Assembly (NCBI GenBank): GCA_002699325.1
Contig: PABS01000070.1
Location: 1 to 12,219, forward strand
Direction of reading: 5' to 3'
Source: Ponticaulis sp.
GTDB lineage: Bacteria > Pseudomonadota > Alphaproteobacteria > Caulobacterales > Hyphomonadaceae
DNA length: 12,219 nucleotides
Each line of letters starts with the position of its first letter. Position 1 is the stretch's first letter. Made by a program: the position numbers and the translations under genes. The notes under the pieces are model-generated. The model searched no databases, was not told the DNA's origin, and saw only the letters and a program-made list of their open reading frames with translations. Shown here piece after piece: positions 7,098 through 12,219 of this stretch.

Positions 7098-8165
7098 ATG
7101 AAAGCGTTGATGAAGACCTGTCTGATCGCCTCAGCCAGTTTCCTCGCCCTGACCACACCCACGGCACTCGCCCAGGAAAAGGTCGCGGCCGCGCCGGAAA
7201 AGTGGGACCCCGATTATGAGCCCCCTCGCATGCCTGACGGCACACCTAGCTTTGCTGGCGTCTGGTCCAAGGCCTCTCTGACCGTACTTGAGCGCGGCTC
7301 CCAATTTGACGATCTGGTAATCGCGCCCGCTCAGGCGCGGGCGATCGAACAGGGCAATGCTCAGCGTCGAGAGGCCGCAGACCAGCCATCGGATCCAGAT
7401 GCTGGCGCGCCAGAAGCCGGCAACAATCCCGGCGGTTACAACTCGTTCTGGACTGATCCTGGAACAAACATCGGCGTGATTGACGGCGAGTTCCGCTCTT
7501 CCTGGATCATTGATCCGGCTGACGGAAAGATTCCCTATACAGAAGCGGGCCAGAAAGAAGCTTTCGACGCCCGTCAGGAATCCCGCGAGAATTTTGATGA
7601 TCCGGAAATCCGCATGGCAGGTGAGCGCTGCACTGTGGGCTTCGGCTCTACCGGCACACCGCCCATGCTAAACGTGCTCTATAACAATCATATCCAGTTT
7701 TTTCAGGATGATGACGTCATCGCAGTCCTCGCTGAGATGAACCACAATGCACGCATGGTGCGCATGAACGACGATCCCCTTCCTGCCGAAATGAACCCCT
7801 GGCTCGGCGACTCCGTCGGTCACTGGGAAGGCGACACGCTGGTCGTCAAAACGACCAACTTCCACCCTCAGAATTCTGTCCGCTCTGCAATCCGACACTA
7901 TCTCTACCTGCAGCCGGACTCAGAAGTCGTCGAGCGCTTCACGCGAGTTGCAGACGACGTGATCCATTACGAGTTCACCGTGACCGATCCGGATCTGTTC
8001 ACTCAGCCATGGACAGCGGAAATGCCGCTTTGGCGAACAGATGAGAATATCTACGAGTATGCCTGCCACGAAGGAAACTATGCGCTTCCTGGTATTCTGG
8101 CAGGAGCGCGCCGGAAAGAGATGGAAGCCGTCCAAATGGAGAAATCCGACCAGGCTGACGGCTAG
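7098..8165 (+). CDS. Exported protein of unknown function, array paralogue 4
   Basis: A 355-residue protein with a signal peptide probably cut after Ala25 (ALA before Gln26) and an AAGGGAG ribosome site. Landmarks: DGTPSFAGVWSKASLTVLER (47-66), GERCTVGFGSTG (175-186, Cys178), EMNHNARM (213-220), TVTDPDLFTQPW (294-305), YEYACHEGN (319-327, Cys323). It departs from the others at the most conserved block: WEGDTLVVKTTNF (243-255) has Glu for Asp at 244 and Lys for Glu at 251. The segment after EMNHNARMVRM (NDDPLPAEMNPWLGDS) is also its own. It is the last gene before the terminator at 8197-8225 and so ends the first transcription unit of the array. Function unknown. Confidence 0.88.
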   Translation: MKALMKTCLIASASFLALTTPTALAQEKVAAAPEKWDPDYEPPRMPDGTPSFAGVWSKASLTVLERGSQFDDLVIAPAQARAIEQGNAQRREAADQPSDPDAGAPEAGNNPGGYNSFWTDPGTNIGVIDGEFRSSWIIDPADGKIPYTEAGQKEAFDARQESRENFDDPEIRMAGERCTVGFGSTGTPPMLNVLYNNHIQFFQDDDVIAVLAEMNHNARMVRMNDDPLPAEMNPWLGDSVGHWEGDTLVVKTTNFHPQNSVRSAIRHYLYLQPDSEVVERFTRVADDVIHYEFTVTDPDLFTQPWTAEMPLWRTDENIYEYACHEGNYALPGILAGARRKEMEAVQMEKSDQADG

Positions 8166-8196
8166 CCCTTCCCGAGTACCTCAAGCAGTTCTGCAG

Positions 8197-8225
8197 CCCG
8201 CCTGTCTCAGGCGGGTTGTTTCGTT
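8197..8225 (+). terminator. Rho-independent terminator after paralogue 4
   Basis: CCCGCCTG (8197-8204) and CAGGCGGG (8208-8215) form a perfect 8-bp GC-rich stem with a three-base loop, followed by TTGTTTCGTTT. It lies about 30 bases after the paralogue 4 stop and separates paralogue 5 from the rest of the array. Confidence 0.8.
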
Positions 8226-8345
8226 TGGGCATCATCTCACGGACGGCTGCGCCCTCTGGGGCGGGGTGCAGATCATCAAGAATTATTGATCCCGCGTGAG
8301 ACAGTTTTCACCCCGATACACGCTCTTGCCCCCCTGTTTATTTAA

Positions 8346-8361
8346 CGATAGCTGACTATAT
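8346..8361. promoter_or_regulatory. Palindrome related to site A, candidate operator (site C)
   Basis: CGATAGCTGACTATAT matches the reverse complement of site B at 13 of 16 positions and palindrome A at 12 of 16; the core shared with A is ATAGCTGrCTATA. It lies 43 bases before the start of paralogue 5, in an AT-rich stretch that includes TATATACATAAAAT. No confident -35/-10 pair can be named. The placement suggests paralogue 5 is controlled by the same protein as the unit starting at 2752. Confidence 0.5.
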
Positions 8362-8404
8362 TTTTATGGCTATATACATAAAATACAATTCAGGGAGACA
8401 TAAG

Positions 8405-9475
8405 ATGAGCTTTTCGATCAAGACCGCCTTAATCACGGCAACCAGCGCCCTTGTGCTCGCCGGAACGCCTGCTTTCGCCCAGTCCGAGGCATCCACAGCA
8501 CCAACACCCTGGAATGAGGACTATGAGCCACCACGTCTGAGTGACGGCACGCCAAGTTTTGAGGGCGTCTGGTCTCAAGGCTCGCTCACTGTTCTGGAGC
8601 GATCGCCACAGTTTAAGGGTCTGACTCTGTCGCCTGAACGCGCCGCAGCCATTGAGCAGGGACGCGAAAAGGCGATGGAAGCATCGAACCAACCGACAGA
8701 TCCCGATGAAGGCGCACCGGAAGCTGGTGGCGATGCGGGCGGATACAATACCTTCTGGATGGACCCCGGCACACGTTTCGGCGTCATTGATGGTGAAATC
8801 CGTACCTCATGGATTGTCGAACCTTCTGACGGGCAGATTCCCTATACCGAAGCCGGGAGGGAGGAATCTGTCATCGCACGCACAGCAGCACGTGAAAACT
8901 TCGATGACCCTGAAATCAGGATGGCGGGCGAACGTTGTACTGTAGGCTTTGGCTCGACGGGCACACCGCCCATGCTGAACGTGCTCTACAACAACCATCT
9001 TCAGTTCTTTCAGGCACCGGATGTCGTCTCTATCCTCGTCGAGATGAACCACAATGCCCGGATGGTCCGCATCGGTGGCGAACATGAATCGAGCATCCTG
9101 CATCGCTGGCTGGGAGATTCAGTCGGTCATTGGGACGACGACACACTCGTCGTTGAGACAACTAACTTCCATCCGCAGAACTCTGCTCGTGCGGCGCTCC
9201 GCCACTATGTTTACCTGCAGCCAGACTCGGTCGTTGAGGAGCGATTTACCCGAGTTGCCGATGACGTGATCCACTATGAATTTACCGTGACAGACCCTGA
9301 TCTGTTCACTCAGCCTTGGAAGGGCGAAATGCCCCTGTGGCGTGCAGAAGGGCCGATTTACGAGTATGCCTGCCATGAAGGAAACTACGCGCTGCCGGGC
9401 ATTATGGCTGGTGCAAGACGAAAAGAAGCTGAGGCCGCTTCAAGCGCAAGTGAACAGCCCTCAGCTGGCAATTAA
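8405..9475 (+). CDS. Exported protein of unknown function, array paralogue 5
   Basis: A 356-residue protein. The frame opens at 8366, but the ATG at 8405 starts the signal peptide (cut probably after Ala25, AFA before Gln26) and has GGGAGA seven bases or so upstream; the 8366 ATG has no ribosome site. Landmarks: DGTPSFEGVWSQGSLTVLER (47-66), GERCTVGFGSTG (175-186, Cys178), EMNHNARM (213-220), WLGDSVGHWDDDTLVVETTN (235-254), TVTDPDLFTQPW (294-305), YEYACHEGN (319-327, Cys323). Gly245 of the WDGD motif is replaced by Asp. It is closest to paralogue 1 over residues 84-107. It has its own upstream region with palindrome C, after a terminator, and is followed after 100 bases by the DUF6152-type gene. 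Function unknown. Confidence 0.88.
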   Translation: MSFSIKTALITATSALVLAGTPAFAQSEASTAPTPWNEDYEPPRLSDGTPSFEGVWSQGSLTVLERSPQFKGLTLSPERAAAIEQGREKAMEASNQPTDPDEGAPEAGGDAGGYNTFWMDPGTRFGVIDGEIRTSWIVEPSDGQIPYTEAGREESVIARTAARENFDDPEIRMAGERCTVGFGSTGTPPMLNVLYNNHLQFFQAPDVVSILVEMNHNARMVRIGGEHESSILHRWLGDSVGHWDDDTLVVETTNFHPQNSARAALRHYVYLQPDSVVEERFTRVADDVIHYEFTVTDPDLFTQPWKGEMPLWRAEGPIYEYACHEGNYALPGIMAGARRKEAEAASSASEQPSAGN

Positions 9476-9501
9476 GGCATAGACACGATACAGTCATTCA
9501 G

Positions 9502-9529
9502 TTGAAATTCATGTGGGTCATGATATTAC
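9502..9529 (+). promoter_or_regulatory. Candidate promoter of the DUF6152-type gene
   Basis: TTGAAA (9502-9507) and TATTAC (9524-9529) are separated by 16 bases in the 100-base gap between paralogue 5 and the next gene. Five of six and four of six bases match the sigma-70 consensus boxes. The gap has no terminator, so read-through from paralogue 5 is also possible. Confidence 0.35.
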
Positions 9530-9575
9530 ACTAACATAAAGTGGCTCACACACTTTAGTCAGGAGGCAAATTAAT

Positions 9576-10028
9576 ATGTTTAAGAAAATGGGGAAACGCA
9601 CCATTGCCGGTCTCGGTAGCATTACAGCTGCTGCAGCACTCGCAGGCGCCGCATACGCGCACCACGCATTCTCTGCAGAGTTCGACGCTGACGCGCCAGT
9701 TCTGCTCAAAGGTAAAGTGACAAAAGTGGAATGGGTGAACCCACACACTTGGATTCACATCGACCACGTCGATGAAGAAACTGGCGAAACCGTCGCATGG
9801 ATGGTTGAAGGTGGTACACCAAACACGCTTCTCCGCGCCGGTCTGACTCGTCGTACACTCAAGCCAGGTACAGAACTTGTTGTTCGTGGTTATCAATCTA
9901 TCGACCGTCTCTGCGCACCAGCGTGTAAGGCGAACGGTCGTGACGTGACCTTCCCGAACGGTGAAAAAATGTTCGTTGGTTCTTCAGGCACGGGTGCACC
10001 AGACGACGGTGCGAACCCAGACCGATAG
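9576..10028 (+). CDS. Small exported DUF6152-type protein
   Basis: A 150-residue protein with a basic N-terminus and a hydrophobic core ending in AGAAYA. Cleavage after Ala28 would leave His29-His30 at the mature N-terminus (HHAFSAEFD). The next landmarks are LKGKVTKVEWVNPHTWIHID (44-63), a glycine-containing GGTPNTLLRAGL segment (79-90), LKPGTELVV (95-103) and KANGRDVTFPNGEKMFVGSS (118-137). I recognise this pattern (AHH after the signal, then W-x-NPH) as DUF6152, a family without known function. Two cysteines form CAPAC (113-117). The gene has a good GGAGG site (9562-9566) and a codon choice rich in GTT, CGT and GGT, which suggests high expression. It is the last plus-strand gene before the terminator. 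Several histidines make metal binding conceivable, but that is inference. Confidence 0.85.
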   Translation: MFKKMGKRTIAGLGSITAAAALAGAAYAHHAFSAEFDADAPVLLKGKVTKVEWVNPHTWIHIDHVDEETGETVAWMVEGGTPNTLLRAGLTRRTLKPGTELVVRGYQSIDRLCAPACKANGRDVTFPNGEKMFVGSSGTGAPDDGANPDR

Positions 10029-10054
10029 ATCTTCGTCAGATCTGAGACCTGTTC

Positions 10055-10082
10055 AAAGGCCGCTCAAATGAGCGGCCTTTTT
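10055..10082 (+). terminator. Strong Rho-independent terminator after the DUF6152-type gene
   Basis: AAAGGCCGCTC (10055-10065) pairs perfectly with GAGCGGCCTTT (10070-10080) around the loop AAAT and is followed by further T residues. It lies 27 bases after the stop codon and ends the plus-strand block. Confidence 0.9.
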
Positions 10083-10330
10083 ATTTGCGCCCCTCTTCCT
10101 GAGCTTCGGTCACTCATGCCGCACAGGCCTGCAGCTTTTACTCAGACGAGACATCAAGCCTTCCAGTCATTGAAACGAAGCATTACTCCCGCACTCCCGC
10201 GGCGCCTGCCAGCCTCTTTCGGCCCAACACTCATTCACGACAGCCCAAAGCGCGTCTTGCGCAGGTCTGCCCCTCCACCATCGTCAGAAAGCGAGTTCGA
10301 AAGCGGCTACGGCTGGCATCCACTGCAGGC
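10083..10330. other. Gene-free stretch between convergent units
   Basis: These roughly 250 bases lie between two facing terminators. The open frames crossing them are not supported: the plus frame starts inside the terminator stem at 10068 and runs into the minus-strand gene, with no ribosome site. A GTTCGAA sequence near 10293 resembles a tRNA T loop, but no cloverleaf can be formed. I see nothing else here. Confidence 0.6.
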
Positions 10331-10361
10331 AAAAGAAAAGCCCGGGCTTTCACCCGGGCTT
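10331..10361 (-). terminator. Rho-independent terminator of the minus-strand operon
   Basis: On the minus strand AAGCCCGGG (10361-10353) pairs perfectly with CCCGGGCTT (10346-10338) around a six-base loop, followed by TTCTTTT. It lies about 30 bases beyond the stop codon of the last membrane-protein gene. Confidence 0.9.
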
Positions 10362-10389
10362 CGCGACACAATGATATCGGCACACAAAG

Positions 10390-11304
10390 TTACCAGAAGG
10401 CGATCCAGCGACCAGAGATCGCCGTAGAGGCCCAAAGGAAAATGCTGATCGCAGCGACGATGCGCATTGCGAGAGGCTGTTTGTCCATGCCCATGCCCGC
10501 CCAGGCCACGAGCCCGGTGACGAACGCCACCAGCATCATGCCCAGAATTTGTGGCTGGAAGAACGCGCCGATGCCCATGCCGTTCATGTCTTTCTCGGTC
10601 ATATAGTCGATGCCAGAAAGCAGGAACGCCACCGTAATCAGGCCGACCACGACCGCGAAGACAACCGGCAGCGATACGAGCTGCGGCAGGCGCCGTACCG
10701 GTGCCGTGACGGATGCTGGAAGGAGCGAAGGCGCAAAAACCAGACCTGCGAGAATGAACACGAAGATCAGGTAAGCCTGACGCGCGCCGAAAAACCAGTC
10801 CGTCAGATTGATCCAGGACAGCCAGAACACAACCATGGAAACGGCAAGGCCAATCCAGGCTGTGATCGTTAGCTTGCCTTCATTGCGGATCACCGCATCA
10901 CGCGTTGTGAAGGTGAAGACAATCGCCGCGAACAAAGACGCCATCTTGAGCCAGAATGGCGGGCTGTTATACACGCGCATCACTTGGCCGAGCGCCAGAA
11001 GCACACCTGAGAAGATCAGGCCGACAGCCGCCCAGATCAGGAAGGGCCGCATTTTCTCGTTGAGGGTCTGTGGCGATTGAGCCGAAATCCCTGGCCCAAT
11101 AATCCGCAGGTCCGAAATGATCACGGCACCGCCCAGAATGGCGAGCGCGACAAGGTGGATACACCCCGCCATAGGCGTGAAGTACCAAGCCTTTTTTACG
11201 GCTCCGGAAATAGGACCCTGATCGATGCTTTCAAAGATCGGCTGGATATTGTTCGCCATAAAGTCGGCGTTTCCAGCAAGGTTGAACAGGAAATCATACA
11301 ACAT
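10390..11304 (-). CDS. Polytopic membrane protein, extended relative of its DUF6644-like neighbour
   Basis: A 304-residue membrane protein with about eight hydrophobic segments (roughly 45-68, 86-108, 118-138, 147-166, 175-197, 208-230, 250-271, 281-304). A TTG at 11328 would add eight residues, but the ATG at 11304 has GGGAGG at six bases and overlaps the upstream stop (TGATG), so it is the start. Residues 50-120 align without gaps to residues 31-101 of the preceding gene product: His50, DLR (65-67), GVLL (100-103), YN (112-113), F117 and K120 all keep their spacing. The end, GRWIAFW, matches GRLIAYG of the neighbour's last helix. The segment of about 140 residues between helix 3 and the last helix is extra and carries four helices. 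Function unknown. Confidence 0.8.
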   Translation of the reverse strand: MLYDFLFNLAGNADFMANNIQPIFESIDQGPISGAVKKAWYFTPMAGCIHLVALAILGGAVIISDLRIIGPGISAQSPQTLNEKMRPFLIWAAVGLIFSGVLLALGQVMRVYNSPPFWLKMASLFAAIVFTFTTRDAVIRNEGKLTITAWIGLAVSMVVFWLSWINLTDWFFGARQAYLIFVFILAGLVFAPSLLPASVTAPVRRLPQLVSLPVVFAVVVGLITVAFLLSGIDYMTEKDMNGMGIGAFFQPQILGMMLVAFVTGLVAWAGMGMDKQPLAMRIVAAISIFLWASTAISGRWIAFW

Positions 11305-11864
11305 CAGTGGCCTCCCAATTGTGGGCAATCCTGGAACACATAGAATATGCCGCCATCATCAAGTGTCTGGCAGTGGAACCAGTCACCATAAGCAATCAGA
11401 CGGCCAACGATGACGACAAGGATCCATGACGTCAGTGAAATCAACGCAATCATGCGCGCGCTCTTCGGCGGCTTTTCGGCATTGTCCCACTTCTCCTGAT
11501 TGTGCTGGACCCGGAAGTGGAAGACGACAATGTTGATCATCGCCAGAGCAATAATGATCAGCTTAATGCGGAAATAGAAGTTGTTATAATAGGTCAGTGG
11601 CTTGGCGTAGAACAATAGTACACCGGTTACCACCAGGATCCCGAAACCGAGCATCGTCAGCGGCAGGACTTTACGGTCAATGGCCGAGATCGGTGTCTTT
11701 GTGAACAGGACGCCCATCAGCCTCAGGTCCACGACAAGAATTGTGCCCACGAAAAGCATCAACGTCATAACGTGTGATGCTTCCAGGGCTGGCCAGACCA
11801 GCAGGGACTCACGGAGCGCAATGCTCCAGTCCGTGCCGTTCAGCCACAGCATAAAGTCTCTCAC
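11304..11864 (-). CDS. Four-helix membrane protein, DUF6644-like
   Basis: A 186-residue membrane protein with hydrophobic segments at about 28-50, 66-87, 98-118 and 138-158. Landmarks are WPALEASHVMTLMLFVGTIL (24-43), DLRLMG (46-51), GVLLFY (81-86), YYNNFYFRIK (92-101) and GRLIAYG (154-160); two cysteines follow at 165 and 180. The pattern matches what I recall of DUF6644, a family of unknown function; the identity rests on memory. The start is GTG, chosen because GGGGAG lies eight bases before it; the first ATG is only four codons later and has no better site. The gene begins two bases after the stop of the upstream gene and overlaps the next start, so the three are one operon. Conserved His31 in helix 1 could bind a cofactor such as haem or a metal, which is speculative. 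Confidence 0.8.
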   Translation of the reverse strand: MRDFMLWLNGTDWSIALRESLLVWPALEASHVMTLMLFVGTILVVDLRLMGVLFTKTPISAIDRKVLPLTMLGFGILVVTGVLLFYAKPLTYYNNFYFRIKLIIIALAMINIVVFHFRVQHNQEKWDNAEKPPKSARMIALISLTSWILVVIVGRLIAYGDWFHCQTLDDGGIFYVFQDCPQLGGH

Positions 11865-11866
11865 TT

Positions 11867-12219
11867 TTATTTCTCCCCAGTAATTGGTTGCGGAATTTCA
11901 CCGCCATCCCGAAACAGTGTCGCCGCAGTATAAAAACCTCGGCTCGACAAACTGATCTCAATCGGCTCGGTACTCAGATTTTCCCAGTACCAGCCGTGAA
12001 TGCCCTGATAAGGCGCAGTGTAACTGCCTGAGACCCCCTCACTCTCAGAAATCATGAAACTGTCGGAGACTTCCTCTCCGTCGATCTCCGCATCCGTGTG
12101 AAAGTCATAATCGATGGGGGCGCTTGCCGACCATGTGTAGATCAGTGACGCACCCTCCTTAAGTGTGTATTTGTATTCAAGATTTTCGTAGGGCAGCAGG
12201 GTCCAGGTTTTCTGGTCGC
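11867..12219 (-). CDS. Partial gene, C-terminal part of a protein resembling 'transmembrane anchor protein'
   Basis: Only the last 116 residues are visible; the frame is open to the right edge, so the start lies outside. The visible part has no membrane helix and looks like a small beta-rich domain: LKEGASLIYTWSA, then IDYDFHTDAEIDGEE, SFMISE, and GVSGSYTAPYQGIHGWYWEN followed by PIEISLSSRGFY. The DFH and GxHGWYWEN pattern resembles proteins annotated as transmembrane anchor protein, in which an N-terminal helix carries such a domain; this comes from memory and no function is established. It is the first visible gene of the minus-strand operon, and the ribosome site of the next gene lies within its last codons. 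Confidence 0.65.
   Translation of the reverse strand, partial: DQKTWTLLPYENLEYKYTLKEGASLIYTWSASAPIDYDFHTDAEIDGEEVSDSFMISESEGVSGSYTAPYQGIHGWYWENLSTEPIEISLSSRGFYTAATLFRDGGEIPQPITGEK

Larger units (their letters stand above)
3639..9475 (+). repeat. Tandem array of five paralogous exported-protein genes
   Basis: Five genes in direct orientation (3639, 4813, 5991, 7098, 8405) encode proteins of 353, 354, 356, 355 and 356 residues that align almost without gaps. All have a signal peptide, a DGTPxFxGVW segment, an FxGSTGxPPMLNVLYNN-like stretch after the first conserved Cys, WLGDS, TTNFHP, RFTRV, TVTDPDLFTQPW and an IYEYACHEGN end block. Gaps between genes are 112, 113, 36 and 239 bases. A terminator lies in the last gap. 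Confidence 0.95.

Noticed and set aside
3639..9475. Regular repeats as a CRISPR array or mobile element
   Set aside because: The repeat unit is a full gene of about 1.07 kb; there are no short spacers, terminal inverted repeats, transposase or target-site duplications.
9549..9566. TTTAGTCAGG before the DUF6152-type gene, and TTAGTCAGTTA at 68-78, as further copies of the palindrome
   Set aside because: Only the short TAGTCAG core is shared and the symmetry is missing; a 7-base match is expected by chance about once or twice in this window. The first also overlaps the ribosome site.
10285..10330. Possible tRNA around a GTTCGAA sequence
   Set aside because: The T stem does not pair and no acceptor or anticodon arm can be formed.
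10068..10427. 119-codon open frame on the plus strand
   Set aside because: It begins inside a terminator stem, crosses the facing terminator and enters the minus-strand membrane-protein gene.

Overview
The window looks like chromosomal DNA of a proteobacterium. Moderate GC, strong Shine-Dalgarno sites, many acidic exported proteins and a TetR regulator would fit a marine alphaproteobacterium (for example a Hyphomonadaceae-like lineage), but nothing here fixes the taxon. No phage, transposase, CRISPR, tRNA or rRNA was seen.

Layout, left to right. Positions 1-502 hold no convincing protein gene. They carry a 16-bp palindrome (113-128), a run of hairpins ending in a clear Rho-independent terminator (287-319), so possibly a small RNA, and an 8-bp inverted repeat just before a TetR-family gene (503-1126). 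Next comes a lipoprotein serine hydrolase of the class C beta-lactamase/family VIII esterase type (1247-2587), preceded by unusual inverted repeats. From 2752 to 9475 lies the core of the window: a divergent exported protein (2752-3639) followed by five full-length tandem paralogues of about 355 residues (3639, 4813, 5991, 7098 and 8405). All are exported proteins of unknown function sharing two conserved cysteines, a WDGDTLVVETTNFHP block and a YEYACHEGN block. A terminator at 8197-8225 splits the array: the first five genes form one unit and the last paralogue has its own upstream region. A small exported DUF6152-type protein (9576-10028) follows and ends at a strong terminator (10055-10082).

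On the minus strand, converging on this, is a compact three-gene operon read from the right edge: the C-terminal part of a protein resembling those annotated as 'transmembrane anchor protein', a four-helix membrane protein (DUF6644-like) and a longer membrane protein. The two membrane proteins are ungapped homologues over 71 residues, and the longer one has extra helices inserted before the last. The operon ends at a terminator at 10331-10361.

How the parts may work together (inference): related 16-bp palindromes stand near the left edge, before the divergent gene that opens the array, and before the last paralogue. They are natural candidate operators for the TetR protein. The plus-strand products are all predicted to be exported or lipidated, and the minus-strand operon encodes membrane proteins, so the locus looks like a regulated cell-envelope function. 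Its substrate cannot be read from the sequence. The tandem expansion of an uncharacterised exported family under a shared palindrome is the most interesting feature.
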